Below are positions 1 to 9,622 of a DNA stretch of 64,000 bases, one piece after another. Within the stretch, counting starts at the first letter, position 1; each line of letters begins with the position of its first letter. A program made the translations under genes and the position numbers. The notes under the pieces were generated by a model that did not search any database, had not been told where the DNA came from, and was given only the letters and a program-made list of their open reading frames with translations. The stretch is from Brevundimonas sp. MYb52 (GTDB taxonomy: Bacteria > Pseudomonadota > Alphaproteobacteria > Caulobacterales > Caulobacteraceae). The DNA is taken from positions 1 through 64,000 of the forward strand of contig NZ_PCPB01000013.1 of the NCBI RefSeq assembly GCF_002979535.1, written 5' to 3'.

Positions 1-705
1 CTGGAGGTAAAGACGGCGCCGCCTCCCGCGCCATCTCATCAAAGTCTGTCCGCGCACCCCCATCCCCCGCCCTTCCCCCCTCCGCCAACGGGAAGGGAGT
101 TCGGTCGTTGTTTCGCCTGGGCCGGCGTTGTCGAAATCCCGCGCGAGGCCTCGGCCTCCAGGCTGGCGGCGGCCCTGCTGTGCGCGGGGGGCGGATCGGT
201 TCCGCCGCGCGGGGATCGGCTGGAACGGTTGAGGGCGAGGCTTGCGGCCGGCGAGGACTTTACGGCGGGGCTGGCGGGGGCGCGGGTCGAGGCGGCCGGG
301 GCGTCGGTTCTGCTGATGCGCGAGCCGGGCGAGATGAAGCGGCGCCCGCCGGAGCCCGTGGCCATGAGGCCGGGCATGGCGGCGGTCTGGGATGGGCGCT
401 TTGAAATCACGACGCGCGAGGACGGCTGGCGGGTGGAGGCGGCGGCGGGGATGTTGGCGCGGCTGGCGCAGGCCGATCGACGCGCGGTCGCGGGTTTGCC
501 GGCGGCGGCGCGGGGCGCCTTGCCCGTCCTGGTTCGGGACGGCGGGAGCGGCCCTATTCCTGGCCCGATTCTGGCATGGCGGGGGGCGACGGTGCGGGCC
601 TTGGGCGGGCGACGTTTGGCGCTGGCGCTGGGCGAAACGACGCAGGAGGCCGACCTCTTTCACCCCATGCATGGCGAAACGCCGCCGACTGACCTATTTT
701 CTTAG
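1..705 (+). CDS. tilS: tRNA(Ile)-lysidine synthase, 3' part (partial at window start)
   Basis: The frame is open from base 1 to the stop at 703-705, so the 5' end lies outside the window. TilS makes lysidine at position 34 of the AUA-reading tRNA(Ile) in the cytoplasm. The visible part looks like the TilS C-terminal substrate-binding region: a leucine/alanine-rich helix followed by a PPRGDRLERL stretch, then a beta-rich tail ending DLFS. The N-terminal PP-loop ATPase with its catalytic motif is not in view. tilS immediately upstream of ftsH is a common alphaproteobacterial order and supports the call. Codons 10 to about 38 are odd: they read as a proline-rich run that does not resemble TilS and looks more like a translated intergenic repeat. 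Whether the gene is intact cannot be judged here. Confidence 0.7.
   Translation: MEVKTAPPPAPSHQSLSAHPHPPPFPPPPTGREFGRCFAWAGVVEIPREASASRLAAALLCAGGGSVPPRGDRLERLRARLAAGEDFTAGLAGARVEAAGASVLLMREPGEMKRRPPEPVAMRPGMAAVWDGRFEITTREDGWRVEAAAGMLARLAQADRRAVAGLPAAARGALPVLVRDGGSGPIPGPILAWRGATVRALGGRRLALALGETTQEADLFHPMHGETPPTDLFS
45..110. repeat. possible intergenic-type repeat inside the tilS frame
   Basis: This C-rich stretch holds CCGCCCTTCCC near its start and GGGAAGGGAG near its end, a weak inverted repeat like those found between genes in this order. It is translated as a run of Pro and His residues within the tilS frame. It could be an in-frame insertion, or it could mark a broken tilS. The assignment rests on composition and the inverted repeat only. 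Confidence 0.3.
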
Positions 706-759
706 AAAGACTGCTGATCGGCGGGGCCTGACGGCGTCCGTCGAGAAACCGAGGATCGA

Positions 760-2736
<1,977 letters not shown>

Positions 2737-2762
2737 TCGGATCGGACAGGCTGAAATGAAGG

Positions 2763-2792
2763 AGGGGCGGGCCGCAGGGCTCGCCCCTTTTT
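2763..2792 (+). terminator. Rho-independent terminator after ftsH
   Basis: Stem AGGGGCGGGCC (2763-2773) pairs with GGCTCGCCCCT (2778-2788) with one G-T pair and a 4-base loop, followed by a T-run to 2792. It lies 26 bases after the ftsH stop codon. Confidence 0.85.
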
Positions 2793-2806
2793 CGTGCCCA
2801 TCTTGG

Positions 2807-2840
2807 GTCTAGCAGACTTGTTTGTAATTTAGACTAGTCT
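2807..2840. promoter_or_regulatory. operator-like palindromes upstream of the acyltransferase gene
   Basis: AGACTAGTCT (2831-2840) is a perfect 10-bp palindrome. GTCT-AGC-AGAC (2807-2817) just upstream uses the same half-sites in the opposite arrangement. The region between is locally AT-rich and lies 35-70 bases before the next start codon. A repressor site overlapping the promoter is a reasonable reading; no regulator gene is adjacent. Confidence 0.4.
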
Positions 2841-2875
2841 GTGAGATATGGCGTTATCCGAAACAGGAGGGCGCC

Positions 2876-4102
2876 ATGACGGCATCCGCATTCGACCAAG
2901 GCGAACGCCTGCACGGCCTCGACGGCTTGCGGGGCGCGGCCCTGCTGCTGGGGGTGGTGCTGCACGCCACCCTGTCCTTCTTTCCGAGCCAGATCTGGAT
3001 CGTGGGCGACGACCAGAAGTCGGTCTGGGCCAGCGGGCTTTTCTTCGTCATTCACCTGTTCCGCATGGCCAGCTTCTTCCTGATCGCGGGCCTGTTCGGT
3101 CACATGATGCTGAAGCGGCGCGGGACGATGGGCTTCATCAAGAACCGGCTGATCCGCATTGCCGGGCCGCTGGCGGCTTTCTGGGGGCCGGTGATGGGCG
3201 GGATCATTGCGGTGCTGGTGTGGAACGCCTCTCTGCACGGCATGACGGCGGCGGATGCGCCGCCCCCGCCGACCTATGATTGGACCAATATCCCCCTGAC
3301 CCATCTGTGGTTCCTGTGGGTGCTGCTGTGGTTCTATGCGGCCCTGGTGATCGTGAGCGCGGTCTTCGGGCGACTGGATTGGGCGGGCGCTCTGGGGCGC
3401 GGGCTGGACCGGCTGGCGGGCGGGCTGATCGGGCCGTGGGGTCTCCTAGTGCTCGGCGCGCCCTTGGCCCTGGCCCTGTGGCTGGAGCCGAACTGGATCG
3501 CCTTCTTCGGCATTCCGACGCCGGATGCGGGGCTGGTGCCCGAGACCTCGGCCCTGGTCGGCTTTGGTCTGGCCTTTGGCATGGGCGTCCTGCTGGATCG
3601 TCGTCGCGACCTGCTGGCGAGGATCACGGTCTGGACCCCGGTCTATCTGGGGCTGGCCCTGGGCGCCGGGACGACGGCCTTGATGCTGTCGGGCGGGCCG
3701 ACGCTGGTGCTGACGCCGATGATCGATCCGGCGGCTAAGGCCATGACGGCGGCGGCGTTCGGCGTGGCGACCTATGCCTCGATGTTCGCCGTCGTCGGGC
3801 TGGCCCTGAGGTTCTGGTCGGGGCACAGCGCGGTTCGGCGCTATCTGGCCGACGCCTCCTACTGGATCTACATCGTCCACCTGCCGCTGGTGATGGCGGC
3901 GCAGGTGGTGGTTCAGGACTGGGCTCTGGTCTGGCCGGTCAAGCTGGCCATCGTGGTGGTCGGCGTCAGCGCCGTGTCGCTGGCCAGCTATGAGCTGATG
4001 GTCCGTCACGGGATGATGGGGCGCTGGCTGAACGGTCGGCGCGTGCCGTGGCGCAGGACTCGTCCGGTTGTGCCCGTCGTCCACCAAGCCGCCGCCGAAT
4101 AG
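2876..4102 (+). CDS. acyltransferase 3 family membrane protein
   Basis: Integral membrane protein of 408 residues with about ten predicted helices, of the acyltransferase 3 family (OpgC/OafA-like). These enzymes move acyl groups across or at the inner membrane onto glycans or lipids. The N-terminal signature LDGLRGAALLLGVVLHA (about 15-31) contains the Arg and His typical of the family, and YWIYIVHLPLV near the C terminus matches the last conserved helix. The ATG is preceded by CAGGAGG. The substrate cannot be read from the sequence. The remnant of another member of this superfamily lies at 52.0-52.3 kb. Confidence 0.85.
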   Translation: MTASAFDQGERLHGLDGLRGAALLLGVVLHATLSFFPSQIWIVGDDQKSVWASGLFFVIHLFRMASFFLIAGLFGHMMLKRRGTMGFIKNRLIRIAGPLAAFWGPVMGGIIAVLVWNASLHGMTAADAPPPPTYDWTNIPLTHLWFLWVLLWFYAALVIVSAVFGRLDWAGALGRGLDRLAGGLIGPWGLLVLGAPLALALWLEPNWIAFFGIPTPDAGLVPETSALVGFGLAFGMGVLLDRRRDLLARITVWTPVYLGLALGAGTTALMLSGGPTLVLTPMIDPAAKAMTAAAFGVATYASMFAVVGLALRFWSGHSAVRRYLADASYWIYIVHLPLVMAAQVVVQDWALVWPVKLAIVVVGVSAVSLASYELMVRHGMMGRWLNGRRVPWRRTRPVVPVVHQAAAE

Positions 4103-4166
4103 CTTGCCAACCTTGGCGGCTGCGTCCATCCGAAGGGGGCCGCCGCGTCGCGCCAGGAATCACCCG

Positions 4167-4805
4167 ATGATCGACAAGTCCCGCACGCCCGAAGCCGACC
4201 TCGCCTTCATGCGCTCGATCGTGGAAGGCGGCGGGCGGCCGCCGATGACCCTGGCGATCTGCTATCTGGCGGGCGGGCTGTTGTATGGGCTGCAGTGCCT
4301 GTTTCATGTCGGGCAGGTGGTCGGGCTGATACGTTGGCCTGACCTGGCCAATCTGGTCTTTGTCGTCGGCATCACCGTCGCCTTTCTGGCGGTTCTGACC
4401 TGGGCCATCTTGAAGGACCGCAAGGCCGGGCCGTCCAACCGGGGGCCGCTGGCGACGCGGGTGACAAATGCGGCCTTCAGCGCCACGGGCATGGCCAACG
4501 CCGCGGTGATCATCGTCTTCGGGGTGGGGGCGGTGCGGGATCAGGATTTCGCCATCTGGCTCTACTACGCCGCCATCGTCTTCGCCCTGCAGGCGGCGGC
4601 CTGGTATGTGGCCTGGGTGCTGAAGAAGAAGGCCTGGATGCTGGCGGTGTCGCTGGGCGGATGGGTGACGGCGGTGGCTCTGGGCGTTCTGGTGCGCCAG
4701 CCGGTGGCCTATCTGGGCGTCTGCACCCTGGCCCTGTTCCTGCTGTTCGCCCTGCCGGGGTGGATGCTGTTCCGCGACGCCCGCGCGGGCGCCAAGGCCG
4801 CCTGA
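4167..4805 (+). CDS. integral membrane protein of unknown function
   Basis: Protein of 212 residues with about six hydrophobic segments (starting near ICYLAGGLLYGLQCLFHVG) and a short charged N terminus. The start at 4167 is chosen because AGGA lies 10 bases upstream and the longer reading frame would add a non-membrane stretch overlapping the previous gene. The stop is 4 bases before the start of a winged-helix regulator gene, so the two are probably co-transcribed; small membrane proteins paired with such regulators are common. No specific function can be assigned. Confidence 0.75.
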   Translation: MIDKSRTPEADLAFMRSIVEGGGRPPMTLAICYLAGGLLYGLQCLFHVGQVVGLIRWPDLANLVFVVGITVAFLAVLTWAILKDRKAGPSNRGPLATRVTNAAFSATGMANAAVIIVFGVGAVRDQDFAIWLYYAAIVFALQAAAWYVAWVLKKKAWMLAVSLGGWVTAVALGVLVRQPVAYLGVCTLALFLLFALPGWMLFRDARAGAKAA

Positions 4806-4809
4806 CGTC

Positions 4810-5112
4810 ATGGGACTGGCGGATGATTTCGGACGGATCGACGAGGTCATCCACGGCCGTATGCGGCTGGGGATCATGGTCTATCTGGCCGATGTCGAGG
4901 CGGCGGACTTCACTGAGCTGAAGTCCGTGCTGGAGGCGACCCAGGGCAATCTGTCGGTCCACCTGAAGAAGCTGGAAGAGGCGGGCTATGTCGCCATCAG
5001 CAAGAGCTTCGTGAACAACAAGCCCCTGACGCGGATCGCCATCACGCCCGAAGGGCGGGCGGCGTTTGCGGCCTATCTGGATGCGCTCGGCGGGTTGATC
5101 GGGCGGAAGTAG
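4810..5112 (+). CDS. winged-helix transcriptional regulator, ArsR/MarR-like
   Basis: Protein of 100 residues forming a single winged helix. Residues about 35-60 (ELKSVLEATQGNLSVHLKKL) are the recognition helix-turn-helix, and 66-85 with the LTRIAITPEGR segment are the wing. It fits the short stand-alone winged-helix family (HTH_34 type) often encoded beside a membrane protein, as here 4 bases upstream. No cysteine metal-sensing motif is present, so the signal is unknown. It probably regulates its own small operon. Confidence 0.85.
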   Translation: MGLADDFGRIDEVIHGRMRLGIMVYLADVEAADFTELKSVLEATQGNLSVHLKKLEEAGYVAISKSFVNNKPLTRIAITPEGRAAFAAYLDALGGLIGRK

Positions 5113-5146
5113 CGACGGCTGACGGCTTTGGAGAGGGGCGCGCTGA

Positions 5147-5200
5147 CACCCCTCATCCGTCAGGCTTTCGCCTGCCACCTTCTCCCACAAGGGGAGAAGG
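5147..5200. repeat. palindromic intergenic repeat
   Basis: Between two converging genes. Two hairpins are visible: CAGGC/GCCTG (5161-5174) and CCTTCTCCC/GGGGAGAAGG (5178-5200). The sequence type, CCCTCATCCGTC followed by CCTTCTCCC, is a common dispersed repeat of alphaproteobacteria. It may also act as a bidirectional terminator. Confidence 0.65.
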
Positions 5201-5221
5201 GTTTTAGCGGCGCAGGGTCTT

Positions 5222-5653
5222 TCAGTGGGCGATGGCCTCGATGGGGTCTTCGTCCTCGATCAGGACGGCGGTCAGCTTGCGGGTTTCGCCTGACGGGTCG
5301 GGCCAGTTGATGGACTCGCCTTCCTTGAGGCCGATCAGGCCGGCGCCGACGTGCGACAGGATGGAGACGCGGCCCGCGTCGATGTCGGCCTCACGCGGCA
5401 GGACGAGCTGGACGCGGCGCACCTCGGGGTGGCGGTCGTCGGCGTAGTGCAGCCAGCGGTTCAGACCGACCACGTCACGCGGCATGTCGGCGGGCTCGCA
5501 GACCTCGGCGCGGTCCAGCTCCTGTTGCAGCAGGCCGGCGGGGCCGGAACCCGGCAGGTCGCCGACCAGGCGGTCCAGGGCGTCGAAGTCGGTGCGGCTG
5601 AGAAGGATGCCGGGCAGGGCCGGAGGGCGGCCGCGGGTCTTGGCGGTGGTCAT
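5222..5653 (-). CDS. rnk: GreA/GreB C-terminal domain protein, Rnk-like
   Basis: Protein of 143 residues. Its C-terminal half (from about residue 55, with VGLNRWLHYAD and RVSILSHVGAGLIGLKEGE) is the FKBP-like domain of GreA/GreB that binds RNA polymerase. The N-terminal part is short and lacks the long coiled coil of GreA, which fits the Rnk type, known as a regulator of nucleoside diphosphate kinase in Pseudomonas and E. coli. The gene is read toward the acyltransferase side. There is no clear Shine-Dalgarno sequence. A small ORF on the same strand ends 38 bases upstream. Confidence 0.85.
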   Translation of the reverse strand: MTTAKTRGRPPALPGILLSRTDFDALDRLVGDLPGSGPAGLLQQELDRAEVCEPADMPRDVVGLNRWLHYADDRHPEVRRVQLVLPREADIDAGRVSILSHVGAGLIGLKEGESINWPDPSGETRKLTAVLIEDEDPIEAIAH

Positions 5654-5691
5654 GTCGGTTCTCGATGTGAAGAAAAAAGGGAAGAAGGGAT

Positions 5692-5832
5692 TCAGGCGGC
5701 CGAGGGGCCGTCGTCGTCGCTGTCGTCCGCCGGGGGCGCAGGCGCGGGCGCGGGCGGCGTCGCGGGGCGGCGGCTCGGGAAGGGCAGGATGTCGGCGCCG
5801 CGCGCGGGCGGATCGTCTTGAGTTGGGGTCAT
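5692..5832 (-). CDS. possible small protein, 46 residues, upstream of rnk
   Basis: Reading the minus strand from the ATG at 5830-5832 gives 46 codons and a TGA at 5692-5694. The product is acidic and proline-rich: GADILPFPSRRP followed by a PAPAPAPP run and an Asp/Ser cluster. Codon third positions are GC-rich, as in real genes here. There is no good ribosome-binding site, and such a composition can arise by chance in GC-rich DNA. It would be co-oriented with rnk. No family is recognised. Confidence 0.4.
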   Translation of the reverse strand: MTPTQDDPPARGADILPFPSRRPATPPAPAPAPPADDSDDDGPSAA

Positions 5833-5915
5833 GGCAGGTGTGTTCGCGGCTGACCGACGGGGCGGCTTGCGCGATCCTGATTTTAGGGAACTAGGAAAAA
5901 AGCGAAGCGACGCGC

Positions 5916-5950
5916 CCCGTAGCGGACGACAGCAAGCTGGCCGCTACGGG
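5916..5950. repeat. perfect 10-bp inverted repeat before folP
   Basis: CCCGTAGCGG (5916-5925) pairs with CCGCTACGGG (5941-5950) across a 15-base loop. It lies about 130 bases before folP and 80 bases from the small ORF on the other strand. No T-run follows, so it is not a standard terminator; it may be a dispersed repeat or a leader structure. Confidence 0.6.
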
Positions 5951-6080
5951 TTAAAGGCCTTCGACGCGGCGACCCGCGTGGGTGAGGCGTCGAGCCTGGC
6001 TGACGAAACGTTCCATAGTGTCTAGAGGCTGGGCCTCAGCGCGCGGAAAGTCAAACCGGCGCCTCGGGAGTTCTTGTCGC

Positions 6081-6923
6081 ATGGATCGTCAATCCCTCGT
6101 GAAGCCGCCCCTGGTGATGGGCATCGTCAATGTGACGCCGGACAGTTTCTCCGACGGCGGGCGGCTGGCGACGCAGGAGGCCGCGCTGGCTCATGCCCTG
6201 CGGCTGATCGAACAGGGGGCGGATGTTCTGGACATCGGCGGCGAGAGCACGCGGCCGGGGTCGGACCCGGTGCGCGAGGACGAGGAGATCGACCGGGTCG
6301 CGCCCCTGATCACGGCGCTGCGGGCGCGTTGGGACGGGGTCATCAGCATCGACACCATGAAGCCGGGGGTGGCGCGGGCGGCGGTCGAGGCGGGAGCGAC
6401 GATGTGGAATGACGTGACGGCGCTCATGCATGCGTCCGACAGTCTGGCGACCGCCGCCGACCTGGGGTGCGCGGTGGTGCTGATGCACATGAAGGGGGCG
6501 CCCAAGACCATGCAGGACGACCCGCACTATGACGACGTCGTCGCCGAGGTGGTCGCCCATCTGGCGGCGCGGGCCGAGGCGGCGATGACGGCGGGGGTGG
6601 CGCGCGAGAAGATCTGGCTGGACCCCGGCATCGGCTTCGCCAAGACCACGGTGCACAATCTGATGCTGTCGGCGCGGCTGGAGGCCCTGGTCGAGCTGGA
6701 CTTCCCGGTGCTCTACGCCACCAGCCGCAAGCGGGTCGTTCAAGGCGTGGACGCCAGCGCGGTTCAGGCCAGCGACCGGCTGGGCGGGTCGCTGGCCCTG
6801 GCGCTGGAGGGCGTCCGTCGCGGCGCGCGGATGGTGCGCGTCCACGACGTGCGCGAGACGGTGCAGGCGCTGAAGCTTCAGGCCGCTGTGGCGGCTATGG
6901 CGCCAGGCCGATCTGCTTCATGA
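6081..6923 (+). CDS. folP: dihydropteroate synthase
   Basis: Enzyme of 280 residues that condenses 4-aminobenzoate with the dihydropterin pyrophosphate in folate synthesis; the sulfonamide target. MGIVNVTPDSFSDGG (about 13-27) and DIGGESTRPG (about 51-60) are the two family signatures, and the C-terminal TSRKR loop is also present. The ATG at 6081 is chosen because the signature then begins at the usual distance; the frame is open further upstream without similarity. In related genomes folP often follows ftsH closely; here 3.3 kb of other genes lie between. Its 3' end overlaps the next, converging gene by 29 bases. Confidence 0.96.
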   Translation: MDRQSLVKPPLVMGIVNVTPDSFSDGGRLATQEAALAHALRLIEQGADVLDIGGESTRPGSDPVREDEEIDRVAPLITALRARWDGVISIDTMKPGVARAAVEAGATMWNDVTALMHASDSLATAADLGCAVVLMHMKGAPKTMQDDPHYDDVVAEVVAHLAARAEAAMTAGVAREKIWLDPGIGFAKTTVHNLMLSARLEALVELDFPVLYATSRKRVVQGVDASAVQASDRLGGSLALALEGVRRGARMVRVHDVRETVQALKLQAAVAAMAPGRSAS

Positions 6924-7449
6924 AGGCCTGGTTGTCCCAGTAGAGCCATTCCTCGACCATGACGCCGTTTTCCCAGCGGCCGACGGTCAGCATGGGCAGC
7001 TTGAACGCCTTGCCCGTCGGCTGGATCACCTTGCCGTCGCCGAGATCCATCGGCTGGGTGAAGGTGCCCTCCATGATGCCCTGGACTGCGGTGTAGTCGC
7101 CGTCGGCCAGCTTGATCGGGTGCTCCTTGATCCGCGTGTCGGGGGCGAAGACGAACTGCGGCTTCAGGCCCTCGATGTGGGCTGGCAGGCCCGTGGTGGT
7201 CGTGCCGTCAGGATAGTGGACGACGATGTTTTCGGCGTGGCTGCGGCTGAACTCGGCCCACTTCTGGCCGCTGTAGACGTTGAAATCCAGGTCGTCGAAG
7301 GTCGCCAGGTTGCGGGTCTGTTCGGCGGTGTGGCCGGAGGCGGCCGCTGCGGCGGGCGCCTTGTCCGCGGCCTTGTCGGCGGCGGGCGGCGAACAGGCGA
7401 CCAGCGACAGACTGGCCGTGGCGATGACGAGGACGACGGAACCACGCAT
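6895..7449 (-). CDS. SnoaL-like lipoprotein
   Basis: Protein of 184 residues. It starts with a lipoprotein signal (MRGSVVLVIATASLSLVACSPP; acylated Cys at 20), so it should sit at the outer or inner membrane facing the periplasm. After an Ala-rich linker the body (about 45-184) has the length and pattern of the SnoaL-like NTF2 fold used by ester cyclases, including GLPAHIEGLK and a closing VEEWLYWDN. The longer upstream reading frame is discarded because the lipoprotein signal starts at the internal Met. Enzyme activity is not predictable. Its 3' end overlaps folP. Confidence 0.75.
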   Translation of the reverse strand: MRGSVVLVIATASLSLVACSPPAADKAADKAPAAAAASGHTAEQTRNLATFDDLDFNVYSGQKWAEFSRSHAENIVVHYPDGTTTTGLPAHIEGLKPQFVFAPDTRIKEHPIKLADGDYTAVQGIMEGTFTQPMDLGDGKVIQPTGKAFKLPMLTVGRWENGVMVEEWLYWDNQAFMKQIGLAP

Positions 7450-7470
7450 GTTGTCTCTCCGGTGAAGGCG

Positions 7471-7503
7471 GCATTGGCGCCCTCTTCGTAAGGGCGCCAA
7501 TGC
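7471..7503 (-). terminator. strong stem-loop between two minus-strand genes
   Basis: GCATTGGCGCCCT (7471-7483) is the exact complement of AGGGCGCCAATGC (7491-7503), loop 7 bases. It sits 45 bases after the stop of the SRPBCC gene (minus strand) and just upstream of the lipoprotein gene. There is no T-run, so termination or transcript stabilisation are both possible. Confidence 0.55.
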
Positions 7504-7547
7504 GAACGCGCTTCCGTGAGTTCTGGGCGCGGGCGCGGCCGCCCCGC

Positions 7548-8018
7548 CTAGCGCTGCTTCCAGGTTTCGCGAACCCGATCGGGAAAGCGGTCGAGGATGA
7601 AGCGGGGTTCAATCGCCTGTTCCAGCCAGAGCTTGGCCCCGGCCAGGACCAGGGTGAAGCCCTCCTTGGCGTCGAAGGCCTCGGCCAGGCCCTCGTCGGA
7701 ATCCTCAAAGCCGCGATTGATGATCTCGACCCAGGTCGCCTTGCCACGACTTTCGAACAAGAATTCCACCTCGGTCGGACGATCTTCGAGGTTCCAGTCG
7801 AGCAGAATGCGACGACTGGGCTCGATCGCCTTGACCGCGACGCGGGTCGAAACGCCGTACATGCCCCAGGTCCAGGTCGCCTGCGCTCCCAGGGTCAGAC
7901 GACGATCACCATGGGTAAACCAAAACCAGGACGTTACTCCTGGTTCCGTAAATGCTTGAAAAACCTCATCGATAGGGCGACGGATAAGCATTGCGGTGTT
8001 TACGAACGGTGTTTTCAT
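7548..8018 (-). CDS. SRPBCC (AHSA1-like) domain protein
   Basis: Cytoplasmic protein of 156 residues with the START/Bet v1-like fold of the AHSA1 group: an N-terminal strand with RRPIDEVFQAFTEP, a central WTWGMYG region, and a long C-terminal helix with the LAEAFDAKEGFTLVLAGAKLWLE pattern. Such proteins bind hydrophobic ligands or act as stress-related co-chaperones; the ligand is unknown. The start at 8018 (MKTPFVNT) places the fold at the N terminus. The upstream region is unusually AT-rich for this window. Confidence 0.8.
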   Translation of the reverse strand: MKTPFVNTAMLIRRPIDEVFQAFTEPGVTSWFWFTHGDRRLTLGAQATWTWGMYGVSTRVAVKAIEPSRRILLDWNLEDRPTEVEFLFESRGKATWVEIINRGFEDSDEGLAEAFDAKEGFTLVLAGAKLWLEQAIEPRFILDRFPDRVRETWKQR

Positions 8019-8111
8019 ATACCAACCTTGGCGGTAAACCTCCGCTGCAACGTGCAGCACCGAATAGTGTTGCACGACTGAGTAAAATTAGCCTTGAAAT
8101 TTGGGATACCA

Positions 8112-8125
8112 ATGTTTGTAAACAT
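8112..8125. promoter_or_regulatory. palindrome in the divergent intergenic region
   Basis: ATGTTT-GT-AAACAT is a perfect 6-bp inverted repeat with a 2-base spacer, set in AT-rich DNA between the SRPBCC gene (94 bases away) and the SMR exporter gene (126 bases away), which diverge. It has the size and symmetry of a repressor operator. No matching regulator gene is nearby. Confidence 0.4.
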
Positions 8126-8250
8126 AGTAACGGATATTCTTGTTTCATGAATACTGTTGTCGGCCGGATTTCCACCCCCTTGAACGCGACCAAAGCCTGT
8201 CCATTTCGTCCCGCCTTGTCTGGAGACGCGTGATCGGTCATGCAGCGGCC

Positions 8251-8592
8251 ATGTCCTGGCTGATGTCTCTGAATCCGTGGTTGGTGCTCGTCGTGGCGGG
8301 CCTGTTCGAGGTCATGTGGGCCTCGGGCATCAAATATGTGGGGGTGCAGCGGCCGCTGCTGTCCCTGGGTGTGGCCGCGGCCCTGGTGGCCAGCATGGTC
8401 GGGCTGTGGATCGCCACGCAGAAGCTGCCGGTGGGCACGGCCTATGCGGTGTGGACCGGCATCGGCGCCGTGGGCGCGGCGACGGTCGGGATCGTGATCT
8501 ATGGGGAACCGGCGACGGCGGTGCGGGCGGTCTGCATCCTGCTGATCGTGGCGGGCATTGTCGGGCTGAAGCTGTTTTCGGGAGCGCACTGA
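8251..8592 (+). CDS. SMR family efflux protein, Gdx/SugE-like
   Basis: Small inner-membrane exporter of 113 residues with four helices. The essential Glu lies in AGLFEVMWASGIKYV (helix 1), a pattern closer to SugE/Gdx guanidinium exporters than to EmrE multidrug pumps. Such proteins work as dimers and exchange substrate for protons. The start at 8251 puts helix 1 at the N terminus. Only one base separates its stop from thiD, so the two are probably co-transcribed. No guanidine riboswitch was recognised upstream, so the substrate is not settled. Confidence 0.87.
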   Translation: MSWLMSLNPWLVLVVAGLFEVMWASGIKYVGVQRPLLSLGVAAALVASMVGLWIATQKLPVGTAYAVWTGIGAVGAATVGIVIYGEPATAVRAVCILLIVAGIVGLKLFSGAH

Positions 8593-8593
8593 G

Positions 8594-9448
8594 ATGAGCG
8601 GGCACGACCTCCCTCAAGCCGTCTCCGACCGCGTCGGAGACGATAGGGACCAAAAGAGAGGCCGCGTATTGATACTGGCCGGTTCCGACTCCGGCGGCGG
8701 GGCGGGCATTCAGGCCGACATCAAGGCGGTGACCATGCTGGGCGGGTTCGCCGCCACGGCGATCACGGCCATCACCATTCAGAACACCCTGGGGGTGCAT
8801 GGGGTCTATCCCCTGCCGCTCGACGTGATCGAGGCTCAGGCCAAGGCCGTGCTGGACGACATCGGCGCCGATGCGCTGAAGACCGGCATGCTGGGCTCGG
8901 TCGAGGTGGTCGAGGTGGTGGCCGCGCTGATCGACTATGCCGGCAACGTGCCGACGGTGGTGGACCCGGTGATGATCGCCAAGGGCGGCTCGCCCCTGCT
9001 GGAGGATCGCGCGGTCGAGGCGGTGCGGCGGCTGATGGTGCCGCGCGCGGCCCTTTTGACGCCCAATGCGCCCGAGGCCGAGGCCCTGACCGGGATCGCC
9101 GTGGTCGATCTGGACGGCCAGCGCCGCGCGGGCGAGGCTCTGCTGGAAATGGGCGCGCGGGCGGTGCTGATGAAGGGCGGCCATGTGCCGGGCGACACAG
9201 TCATCGACCTGCTGCTGACGTCTGAGGGTGAGACGGTGCTGGAAAGCGAGCGGGTGGACACGCGCCATACGCACGGGACGGGCTGCACCTTGGCGAGTGC
9301 GTGCGCCGCAGGCATCGCCAAGGGCCTGCCGCTGCCGGTCGCGGTGGCCGAGGCCTGGGCCTATGTGGCCGAGGCCATCCGCCGCGCGCCCGGTCTGGGC
9401 CAGGGACATGGGCCGCTGGATCACGGCTGGCCGATCCGGGATCGCTAG
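8594..9448 (+). CDS. thiD: hydroxymethylpyrimidine/phosphomethylpyrimidine kinase
   Basis: Enzyme of 284 residues that phosphorylates HMP and HMP-phosphate to HMP pyrophosphate for thiamine synthesis. It is a ribokinase-fold kinase: ILAGSDSGGGAGIQAD at the N terminus, VVDPVMIAKGG in the middle and HTHGTGCTLASA near the C terminus, with the catalytic Cys in the anion hole. About 25 extra, polar N-terminal residues precede the fold; an internal start cannot be excluded. No thi box or TPP riboswitch was seen ahead of the exporter-thiD pair. Confidence 0.95.
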   Translation: MSGHDLPQAVSDRVGDDRDQKRGRVLILAGSDSGGGAGIQADIKAVTMLGGFAATAITAITIQNTLGVHGVYPLPLDVIEAQAKAVLDDIGADALKTGMLGSVEVVEVVAALIDYAGNVPTVVDPVMIAKGGSPLLEDRAVEAVRRLMVPRAALLTPNAPEAEALTGIAVVDLDGQRRAGEALLEMGARAVLMKGGHVPGDTVIDLLLTSEGETVLESERVDTRHTHGTGCTLASACAAGIAKGLPLPVAVAEAWAYVAEAIRRAPGLGQGHGPLDHGWPIRDR

Positions 9449-9454
9449 CGTTTT

Positions 9455-9579
9455 CCTCCCCATTTCATGGGGAGGTGGCGCGGCGCTGAAGGCGACGTGA
9501 CGGAGGGGCGACTCCACGTCCGACCTCTGTGCCGCCCCCTCCACCGCTACGCGGTCCCCCTCCCCATAGAATGGGGAGG
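9455..9579. repeat. composite palindromic intergenic repeat
   Basis: CCTCCCCAT-TTC-ATGGGGAGG (9455-9475) and CTCCCCAT-AGA-ATGGGGAG (9560-9578) are two short hairpins that bracket about 85 bases, including CCTCCACCGCTACGCGGTCCC. This is a typical paired-hairpin intergenic repeat of Caulobacterales. It follows thiD and precedes the next gene on the same strand. Confidence 0.75.
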
Positions 9580-9622
9580 AAAGAGGTTGGCTTGCGTTCG
9601 GAATCGACAGCACAGAGCGCTC

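Noticed and set aside
5113..5221. CRISPR-like repeat
   Set aside because: Single hairpin repeat without regularly spaced copies; no cas genes in the window.
8060..8250. Possible guanidine riboswitch ahead of the SMR exporter
   Set aside because: No ykkC-type conserved blocks or ACGR hairpin pair could be found; only a palindrome is evident.
8251..8650. TPP riboswitch ahead of thiD
   Set aside because: The exporter and thiD are one base apart, and no CTGAGA/TPP-type core is seen upstream.
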